Shown: positions 35,460-45,259 of the stretch, piece by piece
Position numbering within the stretch: the stretch's first letter is position 1
How the letters are laid out: every line of letters starts with the position of its first letter
Source of the DNA: Pseudooceanicola marinus
GTDB taxonomy: Bacteria > Pseudomonadota > Alphaproteobacteria > Rhodobacterales > Rhodobacteraceae
Assembly (NCBI RefSeq): GCF_020177265.1
Contig: NZ_JAIVMC010000007.1
Span: forward strand, 124,001 to 188,000
Length of the DNA: 64,000 bases
Direction: 5' to 3'
Position numbers and translations under genes: made by a program
The notes under the pieces: model-generated
Told to the model about the DNA's origin: nothing
What the model saw: only the letters and a program-made list of their open reading frames with translations
The model's database searches: none

Positions 35460-37738
35460 GCACCTCGGACCGGATTGCAGAGTTTATCCTGCGCCATCTC
35501 ATCAAGCTGACCCTGCTGGTCCTGGCCCTCGTGCTGGGGCTGGGGGTCGGGGTGTCGCGGCTTTCCTTTTCGGCCGACAACACGTCGTTCTTCGGCAAGG
35601 ACAACCAGGAAAGCCGCGACCTGGCCGAACTGTCGCAGCACTATGCCAGCGCCAGTGGCTTTCTCATCATGATCGTCCCGCCGGAGGGCGAGATGTTCGC
35701 CCGCCCGACGCTGGAGGCGCTGCGCGACATGACGGCGGATGCCTGGATGGCGCCCTATGCGCTGCGGGTGGATTCGGCGGCGAACTTCCCCCACAGCCGG
35801 GCCGAGGGCGACGACATCCTGGTCGAGCCGCTGCTGGACGAATGGGCCGAAATCACGCCGGAGGTCGCCACGCGCTTCCGCGAGGTGGCCAGCACCAGCC
35901 CCGAGCTGCGCAACCGGCTGGTGGCCGAGGACCTGACCGCCTACGGCATCATGCTGAACGTGGTGCTGGGCGGGGACTTCGAGGCCCGGCGGGCCGAGCT
36001 TCTGGCCTACCTGGATGAGATGCGCGCCGAATGGGCCGAGCGCTATCCCGGTTTCGAGGTGCATGTGACCGGCGACGTCATCGGCGGGCTGACCCTGGCG
36101 AAGGCGGCGCGTGACGACATCATGACCCTGGTGCCCGTCGCCTTCGTGCTGGTTCTGGGTCTCTTCCTCTACTTCCTGCGCTCGCCCGTGGCGGTCATGG
36201 CCTCGGCGGTGGTGGTGCTGTCGGGCACCCTGGCCACCTTCGGCTTCGCCGGCTTCCTCGGGATCGAGCTGACGGCGGGGACGGCGATCAGCCCGATGGC
36301 GGTGATGGTGCTGACGGCCGCCTCCTGCATCCACATCATCCTCAGCTGGATCCGCGAACTGGACCACTTGGACGGCCCCGGCGCCGTGCGTCACGCGCTG
36401 GCGGGGAACCTGGCGCCGGTGCTGGTGACCACGGTGACCACCGCCATCGGCTTCCTCGGCCTGAACTTCGCCGAGGCGCCGCCGCTTCAGGACATGGGCA
36501 ACATCGTGGGCTTCGGCCTGCTGATCGGCATGCTGGCCACCTTCACCGTCCTGCCCCTGGGCCTGCGGATGAGCCGGGCCGCGGGCGGCGACAGCCTGCC
36601 GCTGACCGTCGGCATGATGCGGCGTCTGGCGGAGCTGGCAATCCGCTATCGCCGCGGCTGGCTGGCGGGCTTCGCGGCGCTGGTGGTCCTGTCGGTCTTC
36701 GGTATCTTCCGCATCGGCTATGACGACAGCCTGGTGCGCTATTTCGATCAGCGCTACGAGTTCCGCCGCGAATCCGACGAGATCCGGGCGCATCTGACCG
36801 GGCTGTCGAACCTGCAGTTCTCCTTCACCGCGCCGGAAGGTGGCTCGGTCTTCGAGCCCGCCTTCCTGCGCGACATCGACCGATTTACCGCCTGGATCGA
36901 GGCCCAGGACAACGTCGTCGGCGTCACCAGCATGACCCAGATCGTCAAGCGCATGAACATGAGCATGAACGGCGACGATCCCGCCTTCGCGCAGATCGCC
37001 GACAGCCGCGAGGCCAATGCCCAGCTGATGATGTTCTACGAGCTGTCCCTGCCCGTGGGGCTGGACCTGAACACGATGATCGACGTCGACCGGCTGCACA
37101 CGCGGGTGGTGGTGCTGCTGCGTTCGGACCATTCGCACCAGATCCGTGACCTCGGCGACCGCGCCCAGGCCTGGATGGCCGCAAACACGCCCGCCACGAC
37201 GGCCCGGCCGGCCGGGATCTCCTACGGCTTTTCGACCGTGTCGGAACGCAACAACTCGCAAATGCTGGCGGGGCTGCTGGTGGTCCTGGTGCTGGTGTCG
37301 ATGATCATGATGGCGACGCTGCGCAGCCTGAAGATGGGGCTGATCAGCCTGGCGCCCAACCTGATGCCGGCAATCATCGCCTTCGGGATCTGGGGCATGA
37401 CGTTCCGCGACGTGAACCTCGGCTCCACCGTGGTCACGACCATGACATTCGGCATCGTCGTGGATGACACGGTGCATTTCCTGATGCACTATCTTGACGG
37501 GCGGCGCCGGGGTCTGGCGCCGCGTCCGGCGTTGCACGACACCTTCCGCGTCGTCGGCTCCGCCATCATCGTCACCTCGATCTGCCTGGCGGTCGGTTTC
37601 CTGACCATGGCCACGTCGGGCTTTGCCATCAACCAGCACCTGGGGGCGCTGACGGCCATCGTGATCGTGTTCGCGCTGCTGGCCGACCTGCTGTTCCTGC
37701 CCGCGCTGCTGCTGACCCTCGACAGGACCAAGGACTGA
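35456..37738 (+). CDS. RND/MMPL superfamily exporter
   Basis: 760 residues, two repeated halves. Each half has one leading membrane helix, a large periplasmic domain (about 40-220 and 430-590) and a five-helix bundle. The acidic FGIVVDDTVHFLMHYLDG in the second half is the proton-relay signature of the COG1033 'predicted exporter' group, to which hopanoid exporter HpnN and MmpL-like lipid exporters are related. Smaller than drug-efflux RND pumps and without an adaptor gene, which fits a hydrophobe/lipid carrier. ATG 35456 overlaps the sulfotransferase stop; the stop overlaps the next start (TGATG). Confidence 0.88.
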   Translation: MSTSDRIAEFILRHLIKLTLLVLALVLGLGVGVSRLSFSADNTSFFGKDNQESRDLAELSQHYASASGFLIMIVPPEGEMFARPTLEALRDMTADAWMAPYALRVDSAANFPHSRAEGDDILVEPLLDEWAEITPEVATRFREVASTSPELRNRLVAEDLTAYGIMLNVVLGGDFEARRAELLAYLDEMRAEWAERYPGFEVHVTGDVIGGLTLAKAARDDIMTLVPVAFVLVLGLFLYFLRSPVAVMASAVVVLSGTLATFGFAGFLGIELTAGTAISPMAVMVLTAASCIHIILSWIRELDHLDGPGAVRHALAGNLAPVLVTTVTTAIGFLGLNFAEAPPLQDMGNIVGFGLLIGMLATFTVLPLGLRMSRAAGGDSLPLTVGMMRRLAELAIRYRRGWLAGFAALVVLSVFGIFRIGYDDSLVRYFDQRYEFRRESDEIRAHLTGLSNLQFSFTAPEGGSVFEPAFLRDIDRFTAWIEAQDNVVGVTSMTQIVKRMNMSMNGDDPAFAQIADSREANAQLMMFYELSLPVGLDLNTMIDVDRLHTRVVVLLRSDHSHQIRDLGDRAQAWMAANTPATTARPAGISYGFSTVSERNNSQMLAGLLVVLVLVSMIMMATLRSLKMGLISLAPNLMPAIIAFGIWGMTFRDVNLGSTVVTTMTFGIVVDDTVHFLMHYLDGRRRGLAPRPALHDTFRVVGSAIIVTSICLAVGFLTMATSGFAINQHLGALTAIVIVFALLADLLFLPALLLTLDRTKD

Positions 37739-38535
37739 TGCCCAGACATTTCCTCTCCCACATTCTCGCGGCGCTGGTGCTGCTGACCCTGCTTCCGGGA
37801 CCGGCGCTGGCGGAAACCGCGCAGGAGAAGGGGCGCCGCCTGGCCGCCCAGGTGGGGGTGGAGCCGGGGTTTCGCGACCAGTCGGTCTCGGGCGAGATGA
37901 TCCTGACCACCGCCAGCGGCCAGACCAGCACCCGCCGCTTCGAGGCCCGCTCGGTGGAGACCGGCCCTGAGGAAGCGCGTTCGGTGCTGATCTTCGACTG
38001 GCCGGGCGACATTCGCGGCACCGCCCTGCTGACCCATTCCCACGGCGGCGGGCGTGACGACGACCAGTGGCTCTACCTGCCGGCGGTGTCAAAGGTGCGC
38101 CGCATCTCGTCGTCGGGGCGGTCCGGTGCCTTCGTCGGCAGCGAGTTCGCCTATGAGGACATGGTCGATCAGGACGTGGAGAAATATACCTATGCCTTCG
38201 TCTCGACCGGGGCCTGCCCCGGGGGCGGGCGCTGTGACATCGTCGACCGCTTTCCGACCGGCCGCTCCGCCTACAGCGCACAGCGACTGTGGATCGACGC
38301 CGGGCGCCACCTGATCCGTCAGGTCCAGTACTTCGACCGCCGCAAGGCCCACGTGAAGACCATGGTCGTCTCGGGCTATCGCCAGTACCAGGGCCGCTAC
38401 TGGCGCGCCTCGCAGATGGTGATGACCAACCATCTGACGGGCAAGGGCACGACGCTGACCTGGAGGGACTTCCGGTTCAACCAGGGCCTGAACCCTGCCG
38501 ATCTGACCGTCAACGCCCTGCGCCGGGGGCTCTAG
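37738..38535 (+). CDS. LolA-like outer-membrane lipoprotein-sorting protein
   Basis: 265 residues with a signal peptide (1-25, ending ALA-E). The mature part follows the LolA/LppX-like half-barrel family that accompanies RND exporters: SVSGEMILTTASGQTSTRRFE, WLYLPAVSKVRRISSSGRSGAFVGSEFAYEDM (read over about 112-143) and QRLWIDAGRHLIRQVQYFDR. Such proteins bind lipids in a hydrophobic cavity and carry them over the periplasm. There is no lipobox, so it is soluble. Translationally coupled to the exporter gene by a one-base overlap. Confidence 0.85.
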   Translation: MPRHFLSHILAALVLLTLLPGPALAETAQEKGRRLAAQVGVEPGFRDQSVSGEMILTTASGQTSTRRFEARSVETGPEEARSVLIFDWPGDIRGTALLTHSHGGGRDDDQWLYLPAVSKVRRISSSGRSGAFVGSEFAYEDMVDQDVEKYTYAFVSTGACPGGGRCDIVDRFPTGRSAYSAQRLWIDAGRHLIRQVQYFDRRKAHVKTMVVSGYRQYQGRYWRASQMVMTNHLTGKGTTLTWRDFRFNQGLNPADLTVNALRRGL

Positions 38536-38776
38536 GTCCCCTCCGGACGGCTCCTGCGGCGGGACGGGCGACCTTCGCTTCGCACCGTTGCGCCCATGAA
38601 CCGCTCTGAAAGGCGGCCCTTGCGCAGGCTGGGCCCTGCTTTGTGTGGCTTTGCTGCATCTGAGCCCCTGTCACGACGCCCCCGCGCGTCGCTGTACCGG
38701 CCGGGCCGGCCGTCCCTGTGCCTATGATCGGTGAACATAGTGATTCTTTTCATTTCCCGATTTTACGGAGTGTCAG

Positions 38777-40162
38777 ATGACGGTCTCTCTCCCTCTCCGC
38801 ATGGCAGCCCCCGGCGCTGCGGCGCTTTTGACCTTTGCCGCCGGTTCGGCCCTGGCACAGGAGGCCTCCTTCAACGGTAGCCTCAGCGCCGGGCTGCGCT
38901 ACTACACTGAAGACGGGCTGTATGCCGGCCAGTCCTCCTCCGGGGTGGAGGCCTTCGGTGAGATGACCCTGGGCGGAGAGATCGCCCTGGGCGCCGGTCG
39001 CCTGACCTTCGACCTGGACGGGATCCTAGACAGCACCGGCACGCTGGACCGGGGCAATATCGCCGAGCTGCATTATTCGCAAAGCTTCGGGGACTGGAGC
39101 CTGCTGGCCGGTTTCCACACCGAGAACTGGGGCGTGGCCGAAAGCCGGTCGGTGATGAACGTGATGAACCCGGTCGATGGCACCGACCCGCTGGTCCAGG
39201 ACACGCTGCTCGGCACGCCGATGGTGAACCTGAACTACCACAGCGGTATCGGCACCTTCAGCGCCTACGCGCTTCTGGGCTTCATCGAGCCGACCTTCCC
39301 CAAGGGCGATGAGGGCCGTTTCCGCTCGCTGCTGCAATGGGACCCGGACCGGGCCTACTACGAGGAGGACCGGGACGCGCGGAACGTCGACCTGGCGCTG
39401 CGGTACGCGGGCTACTTCGCGCTCGGCAATGGCTCTCTCGACGTGCAGGCGACCTATTTCAACGGCACCAGCCGTGAGGCGCTGGCCATGCCCGGCTGCA
39501 TCAATGCCCTGGGTCCGGTCAACGAGGCCATGTGCGATGCGATCAACGATGCCATCGCCGATGGGATCGCCCAGGGCGACATGCCGGTCGACGCGGATGA
39601 CTTCTGGGACACGATGGACGACATCATGACCGATGACCTGGCCAGCGCCCTGTCCGGGCTGCCGCCGGTCGCGGGGCTGATCCCTTACTACCGCAAGGTC
39701 GAACAGGTCGGGCTGTCGGCCGTCTATGCCCTCAACGACCTGCAACTGCGGGCCGAGGCCTCCTGGCACGACGTCGGGACGGAAGAGTATCTTTCGGCCG
39801 TGGTCGGCGGCGACTACACCTTCAACGGCCTGGGCGGCGGAGACGGTGACCTGACCGTGGTGATGGAATACCTCTATGATGATCGCGGCGCGCTTCAGCC
39901 GGTGACGGTCTTCGAAGATGATCTATTCCTCGGCATGAACTACCGCCTGAACAACGCCAGGGACACCGAGGTGAAGCTGGGCGTCTTCCACGACATCAGC
40001 AGCGAGGCGCGTCTCTACACGCTGCGCCTGTCCTCGCGCCTGACCGATTCCAGCAGTTTCGAGGTCAATGCCAGCCATGCGACGACCACGGGCTGGAACG
40101 ATCCGCTGGCCTTCATCAAGGACGACAGCTTCGTCGAGGTGAAGCTGACCACCTACTTCTGA
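38777..40162 (+). CDS. Putative outer-membrane beta-barrel protein
   Basis: 461 residues; signal peptide 1-27 (ALA-Q). The rest is a run of alternating strands rich in aromatic girdle residues (SLSAGLRYYTEDGLYA, LTFDLDGILDS, WSLLAGFHTENWG, LRAEASWHDVG) and ends in KLTTYF, the terminal aromatic of BamA-assembled barrels. An acidic helical insert (about 234-300) carries C241 and C253, a possible disulfide. I recognise no named family. It follows the LolA-like gene after 241 bases that may hold its own promoter (AT-rich stretch 38738-38770, GGAG before the ATG). A role as the outer-membrane end of the export route is inferred. Confidence 0.72.
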   Translation: MTVSLPLRMAAPGAAALLTFAAGSALAQEASFNGSLSAGLRYYTEDGLYAGQSSSGVEAFGEMTLGGEIALGAGRLTFDLDGILDSTGTLDRGNIAELHYSQSFGDWSLLAGFHTENWGVAESRSVMNVMNPVDGTDPLVQDTLLGTPMVNLNYHSGIGTFSAYALLGFIEPTFPKGDEGRFRSLLQWDPDRAYYEEDRDARNVDLALRYAGYFALGNGSLDVQATYFNGTSREALAMPGCINALGPVNEAMCDAINDAIADGIAQGDMPVDADDFWDTMDDIMTDDLASALSGLPPVAGLIPYYRKVEQVGLSAVYALNDLQLRAEASWHDVGTEEYLSAVVGGDYTFNGLGGGDGDLTVVMEYLYDDRGALQPVTVFEDDLFLGMNYRLNNARDTEVKLGVFHDISSEARLYTLRLSSRLTDSSSFEVNASHATTTGWNDPLAFIKDDSFVEVKLTTYF

Positions 40163-40334
40163 TCCTCCTCGGCTGGCTTGGTCTCGGCCCCCGGGCGCGG
40201 GGGGCGGTCCTGCGCCGGTCCGCTCCGGCGACTAGATCGACTTTTCCGGGTTTATACCTGCTGCCTTCAGCGCAATTGAGGTTCCGTTAAACGTCTCTTC
40301 CTAGGCTCTGCTCGTTTCAGCGAGGGAGAGACAG

Positions 40335-41540
40335 ATGCCTTTCAGCCGGATCTTGCGCGCCTGCCTGATGGCGGCGCTGCCCGTGCTCATGCCCGCGGGC
40401 GTGGTACGGGCCGAAGAGGGCGTGACCGCCGACAGTGTCACCTTCGCCCAGGTCGCCGTGCTGGAAGGGCCGGCGGCCGCGCTCGGTCAGGGGATGAAGG
40501 CGGGGATCGAGGCCGCCTTTGGCGAGGCCAATGCCGCGGGAGGCGTGCATGGGCGGCGGATCCTGCTGGAAAGCGAGGATGACGGCTATGAGCCCGACCG
40601 TTCGGTCCAGGCGGTGAAGGCCGTGCTGGAGCGCAACGATGCGATCGCCCTGATCGGGGCCGTTGGCACGGCGACCTCCACCGCGGCCCAGCCGGTCGCG
40701 GGCCAGGCGCAGGTGCCCTTCATCGGGCCGCTGACCGGCGCCGGGGCCCTGCGGGAGCCCGGGCGCGACAATGTGTTCAACCTGCGGGCCAGCTACGCCG
40801 CCGAGACGGAGGCTTGGGTGGCTTACCTGGTGGATGACCTTGGCCTGTCGGAGATCGGCGTGCTCTATCAGGATGACGGCTTTGGCCGCAGCGGCCTGGA
40901 CGGTGTGACCCGCGCCCTGGCTGAGCGCGGCAAGGCGCCCGTGGCCCAGGGCAGCTACATCCGCAATACCACGGCGGTGAAGACCGCGCTGCTGACCCTC
41001 CGCAAGGCCCGGCCCCAGGCGGTGGTGATGGTGGGCGCATCGAAACCCGTGGCCGAGTTCGTACGCCTGTGTCGGATGCTGGAGTTCACCCCGACCTTCG
41101 TCGCGATTTCCTTCGGCGGAGACGGGCTGGTGGCCGATCTCGGCCCGGAGGGAGAGGGGCTTATCGTCAGCCAGGTCGTGCCCTATCCCGGCGATCCTTC
41201 GCTGCCGCTCGTCGCCCGCTACCAGGCGGCGCTGGCCGCCCATGCGCCCGGGGCTGAGCCCGGATTTGTCTCCCTCGAAGGTTACATGGTCGGGCGCCTG
41301 GCCCTGGCTGCGCTTCAGGCGGCGGGCCGCGACCTCAGCCGGTCCGCGCTGCAATCCGCGCTGGAGGGACAGCGGGTCGTTGATCTGGACGGGCTGACCC
41401 TGACCTTTGGGCCGGATGACAACCAGGGCATGGACCAGGTGTTCCTGACCCGCGCCGGTCCGGACGGGCAGCTGCTCCCGCTGGCAACCGGCGCGGCGGC
41501 GGAGTCCGCAGAGAGCGAGACCGGGGACGACAATGGCTGA
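40335..41540 (+). CDS. Leu/Ile/Val-type (ABC) substrate-binding protein, orphan
   Basis: 401 residues; signal peptide 1-26 (VRA-E). Periplasmic type I binding fold as in LivJ/LivK and amide-binding proteins: ADSVTFAQVAVLEGPAAALG start, RRILLESEDDGYEPDRSVQAVK, and VLYQDDGFGRSGLDGV. No ABC permease or ATPase is linked. The next gene, 72 bases on, is a methyl-accepting chemotaxis protein, so it may present a ligand to that receptor. The 172-base leader contains TTGAGG near 40275 but no convincing -10. The ligand is unknown. Confidence 0.85.
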   Translation: MPFSRILRACLMAALPVLMPAGVVRAEEGVTADSVTFAQVAVLEGPAAALGQGMKAGIEAAFGEANAAGGVHGRRILLESEDDGYEPDRSVQAVKAVLERNDAIALIGAVGTATSTAAQPVAGQAQVPFIGPLTGAGALREPGRDNVFNLRASYAAETEAWVAYLVDDLGLSEIGVLYQDDGFGRSGLDGVTRALAERGKAPVAQGSYIRNTTAVKTALLTLRKARPQAVVMVGASKPVAEFVRLCRMLEFTPTFVAISFGGDGLVADLGPEGEGLIVSQVVPYPGDPSLPLVARYQAALAAHAPGAEPGFVSLEGYMVGRLALAALQAAGRDLSRSALQSALEGQRVVDLDGLTLTFGPDDNQGMDQVFLTRAGPDGQLLPLATGAAAESAESETGDDNG

Positions 41541-41612
41541 TCGGCGTCAGGCAACCCCGTCGATTGGCGGCGCCCGCCACCGGAGCGCGGTTTGCGTCAT
41601 GGTGGTGCAGGG

Positions 41613-44249
41613 ATGGTGATGTCGTTTGTCAGGCGCGTGACGGGGTCAATCGGCACCAAGGTCACGCTGATCCTCCTTGCCATGGCGGCCACCACGGCCG
41701 TGGGCGGCGCCACCGCCCTGATGGTGTTCGACCGGATCGCGCGGGACATGGATCGGCTGACCGGGGAGATGCTGGTGCAGGTCGAGCAAAGCGCGGAGCT
41801 GATCGGCGCGGCCGACCTGGCCCGGGACACGGTCACCCGGACCCTTCTGGCGGCCACGCCCGAGGCGTTGGAGGAGGCGCGTGCCGACACGGCATCGGTC
41901 CTGTCGCAGTTGGAAAGACGCATCTCCGTCCTGCCGCCTGACGCGGCGCGCGACCTTGGCACGGCCTTCAACGAGGTTTCGGCCGGGCTGCGACGCCTTG
42001 CCGACAGCCGCGCGGCAGCCTTTGCCAGCGAGGCCCGCATAGACGGGCTGATCCTGGATCTGCAGACCCAGATGGGCGCGATGCAGCGCGGGTTGGTCGA
42101 ACTGGCCGACGATGCCTATTTCGATGTGGTTCTCCGGGGCGAGGAAACCATGGCCTCGGTTGCCGGAACGCTGCAGAAGCTTTCGGAAGAAGAGTTCGCT
42201 GCCGTCAGTGCCGTCCTGGAAACACGGGCGGACGTCAACCTGCTGACCGGCCTGGCGCTGGCCGCTGGTGCCAGCGCGAGGCCGGGCGACGCGGCGATCC
42301 TGCGCGACCTGGCGCAGGCAGCGACCGGGCGCCTCGATCAGAGGCTGGAAGAATTGGCGGGCAACCCTGCCGTCTCCATGCCCGCGGCGCCGGTCCGCGA
42401 GGCGATGGACGTCTTTTCCGCCGCCATCGACAGCGGCAGGATCGTTGCCGACAGTCTGCGCGGCGAGGTGCTGGCGGCGCGCCAGTCCAGCGATGTCGTG
42501 CTGGCGACAGCCATCGACGACCTGCTGTTCGACCTGACCTTGGGCGCCGAGGCCGCCAGTGCCGAGAACAGCGCCACGATCCAGGGCTTGCTGGATGAGG
42601 AATTCGGCTTCCTGATGGACCTGGTGGTGCTGAACGGTGCCCTGGGGGACTTCGCCGCCGCCGCTCTGCAGATTGTCAGCGGCGCCGATGCGGACGCGGT
42701 TGGCGTGGCGGCCGATGCCCTGCGTAGCGCGGCGGGGCACTTGTCGGATCGGCGCGATCTTCAGGACGGGCGCATCGCCGGAGAGATTGACCGTCTGGTC
42801 GCGCTGGCCGCGCCCGACACCGGACTGGTGGCGGCGCGCATCGCCACCCTCTCGGCGACCGCGGACGCCGAGACCGCCTCCATCGGGGCGGTGGATCGCG
42901 TGATCGCCATTGCCGAGCGGGCCGCCGAACTTGGCGCCGACAGTCGCGACCAGATCGATAGGATGGCCGAGACGATCACCGAAGACGTGGCCGGCGCGGG
43001 CCGTCGCATGCGGGAAATGGCCGTGGCCTCCGCCGGGGTGTTGATGCTGGCGCTGCTGCTGACCTGGGCGCTGATCCTGCGTCCCCTGGGCGCGATCAGC
43101 CGCACGACGGAACGTCTGGCCGGGGGTGACCTTGGCCCGGTGACCGGCTTCGACCGGCAGCATGGCGAAGTGGGGCGCATCGCGCGGGCGCTGAAGATCT
43201 TCCGCGACGGACTGGTGGAACGGGCCGAGGTCTCCCGCGCGGCGGAGGCCGAACGCGAGGCCCGCCGACAGGAGCAGGAGGCCATGGTGGCCCTGCTGGC
43301 CCGCGCTCTGGAACGTCTGTCTGCAGGGGATCTGACCGTGCGCATCGGGCCGGAGATGCAGGGCGGTTACGCCAAGCTGCGGGATGATTTCAATGCCGCC
43401 GTGGAAACCCTGGAGGCCTCGGTGCGCACGCTGGCGAGCAGCGGCCAGTCCATCGCCGGGGCCAGCTCCGAGATCACCAATGTCTCGCGCGAGCTGGCGG
43501 CGCGGTCGGAACAGACCGCGGGCACCCTGGCCTCGACCGCCCTGTCGATCGACAAGCTCTCGGCCTCGATCTCCGAAACCGCCCAGGCCTCGGGCGAGGC
43601 ACGCGACGCGGCCACACGGGCGCGCCTTCGGGCCGACGAAAGCGTCAGCGTCGTGCATCAGACCATCGGCGCGATGGAACAGATCCGCAGCTCCTCGAAA
43701 AAGATCGAGCAGATCATCGACATGATCGAGACGATCACCTTCCAGACGAACCTGCTGGCGCTGAATGCCGGGGTCGAGGCGGCGCGGGCGGGCGAGACGG
43801 GACGCGGCTTTGCCGTGGTCGCCAGCGAAGTGCGCGCCCTGGCGCAGCGGTCCAAGGAAGCGGCGGAGGAGATCACCGGCCTGGTGCAGGAAAGCCGTCG
43901 TCAGGTCGACGTGGGCTTTGATCTGGTCAGCCGGACCCGGGGTACGATCGAGGACATTTCCGAGACGGTCGGCACGGCCACCGGGCTGATGGCCTCGATC
44001 TCCGACGCGGTGGTGGAGCAATCCGCGAACCTGAGCGACATCAACGCCTCGATGTCCAGCCTTGACGAGGCGACGATGAAGAACACCGCGATGCTGGAGG
44101 AGGTTTCCTCGGCCAATGTCGCGCTCAACGAAGAGGCGCAGGGCATGGCCGGGGCCATTGGTCAGTTCAAGGTGACGCTGGACGGGGCGGCGGCCCATTT
44201 CGATACCGGGTTCGGAACCAGCGGCGAACGAGCAGCGCAGGTCGCCTGA
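41613..44249 (+). CDS. Methyl-accepting chemotaxis protein with a large sensor region
   Basis: 878 residues. TM1 about 17-38, an all-helical extracytoplasmic region of about 430 residues, TM2 about 470-492, a HAMP domain (about 493-545), a second HAMP-like segment (about 560-625, [20 protein letters not shown]) and the MA signalling domain, whose tip is [17 protein letters not shown] with [16 protein letters not shown] after it. There is no CheR-docking pentapeptide at the C-terminus. Candidate starts are ATG 41613, GTG 41616 and ATG 41619; none has a strong ribosome-binding site. No other che genes are here. Confidence 0.92.
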   Translation: MVMSFVRRVTGSIGTKVTLILLAMAATTAVGGATALMVFDRIARDMDRLTGEMLVQVEQSAELIGAADLARDTVTRTLLAATPEALEEARADTASVLSQLERRISVLPPDAARDLGTAFNEVSAGLRRLADSRAAAFASEARIDGLILDLQTQMGAMQRGLVELADDAYFDVVLRGEETMASVAGTLQKLSEEEFAAVSAVLETRADVNLLTGLALAAGASARPGDAAILRDLAQAATGRLDQRLEELAGNPAVSMPAAPVREAMDVFSAAIDSGRIVADSLRGEVLAARQSSDVVLATAIDDLLFDLTLGAEAASAENSATIQGLLDEEFGFLMDLVVLNGALGDFAAAALQIVSGADADAVGVAADALRSAAGHLSDRRDLQDGRIAGEIDRLVALAAPDTGLVAARIATLSATADAETASIGAVDRVIAIAERAAELGADSRDQIDRMAETITEDVAGAGRRMREMAVASAGVLMLALLLTWALILRPLGAISRTTERLAGGDLGPVTGFDRQHGEVGRIARALKIFRDGLVERAEVSRAAEAEREARRQEQEAMVALLARALERLSAGDLTVRIGPEMQGGYAKLRDDFNAAVETLEASVRTLASSGQSIAGASSEITNVSRELAARSEQTAGTLASTALSIDKLSASISETAQASGEARDAATRARLRADESVSVVHQTIGAMEQIRSSSKKIEQIIDMIETITFQTNLLALNAGVEAARAGETGRGFAVVASEVRALAQRSKEAAEEITGLVQESRRQVDVGFDLVSRTRGTIEDISETVGTATGLMASISDAVVEQSANLSDINASMSSLDEATMKNTAMLEEVSSANVALNEEAQGMAGAIGQFKVTLDGAAAHFDTGFGTSGERAAQVA

Positions 44250-44304
44250 TCGTTCGGGCGCGAGCGGTGCGACCGTTGAACAGGGGTGGTGGGGCCGGGC
44301 GCGA

Positions 44305-45117
44305 TCAGTCCGGCCTGGGCCCGCCGGAGGCCCCCGGCGGGGCGACCCCGCCCAACCGTTCGGTCAGTTGCCGGGCGGCCTCGCGCACTTGCTGTCCGGC
44401 CTGGTCCAGCCGGTCCCGGGTCAGTCGGGCCGCAAGGCCGGAGATCGAGATCGCGCAGGCCGGTTCGGCACTTGGTGCCCAGACTACGGCGGCGACGCAG
44501 CGCAGGCCGGGCACATGTTCCTCGTCATCCAGTGCATAGCCACGTTGCCGGATCCGCGCCATGTCGGTCAGCACCGCCTCGGTCGTGGTCAGGCTGCGAG
44601 GTGTCATCGGCGGAAGACCGACCCGCGCCACCAGCGCCGTGATCTCCGCATCCGGCCAGGTGGCCAGCAGGGCCTTGCCCATCCCCGAACAGAAAATCGG
44701 CGCCTGGCCCCCGGGCGGGGCGATGGCGCGCACGATCTCGCGGCTTTCGACTTGGCTGATCGTCACCAGCCGATCCTGGTCGAGGATACCGAGGTTGGCC
44801 GTTTCATGGGTCTGGTCGCGGAGCCGCCGCAGAAAGGGCAGGGCGGGGCCGGTGAAGCTGTGGCGCCGGCCATAGGCGGCCCCCACGGCAAAGGCGGCGC
44901 GCCCGACGCTCCAGCTGGCGGTGTCGGGGTCGCATTGGGCAAACCCCTGCGCTTCCAGCGTTGTCAGTAGGCGATGCGTGGTCGACACCGCCAGGCCCGC
45001 GCGTCGCGCCAGTGCGCTGACGCCCAGCCCCTCTTCCTGTTGCTGGCCAAGCAGCTGTAGCAACTCCAGCGCGCGCCGTACCGACTTCACCCCGTCCGAT
45101 CCTGTCGCGCCCGTCAT
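44305..45117 (-). CDS. IclR family transcriptional regulator
   Basis: 270 residues. N-terminal winged helix (about 12-75: SVRRALELLQLLGQ, LARRAGLAVSTTHRLLTTLE) and C-terminal effector domain (CSGMGKALLATWPD, then RGYALDDEEHVPGLRCVAA) of the IclR family. The ATG at 45115-45117 gives the usual N-terminus; the frame is open upstream but unconserved. It is divergent from the hybrid kinase gene with 142 bases between starts, and convergent with the chemoreceptor gene. The effector, probably a small organic acid, and target genes are not known. Confidence 0.9.
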   Translation of the reverse strand: MTGATGSDGVKSVRRALELLQLLGQQQEEGLGVSALARRAGLAVSTTHRLLTTLEAQGFAQCDPDTASWSVGRAAFAVGAAYGRRHSFTGPALPFLRRLRDQTHETANLGILDQDRLVTISQVESREIVRAIAPPGGQAPIFCSGMGKALLATWPDAEITALVARVGLPPMTPRSLTTTEAVLTDMARIRQRGYALDDEEHVPGLRCVAAVVWAPSAEPACAISISGLAARLTRDRLDQAGQQVREAARQLTERLGGVAPPGASGGPRPD

Positions 45118-45259
45118 TTCGTTGCCCCGCTCCGTTTCTGCCGCGCCTTGCCGCCCTGCTGCCGCGATGCCGCCGCATTCGCGGTTTCTGGTAGCAAGAG
45201 GAGTAGGCAGTGCCAATCACTTCGCCTAGAACGGAAGTGGTGTCAGTCAGGGAACCCGC

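Noticed and set aside
35420-38281. Leftward open frame of about 953 codons.
   Set aside because: Antisense to the RND exporter gene; composition is Arg/His/Gly/Gln-rich with no domain, membrane or signal pattern.
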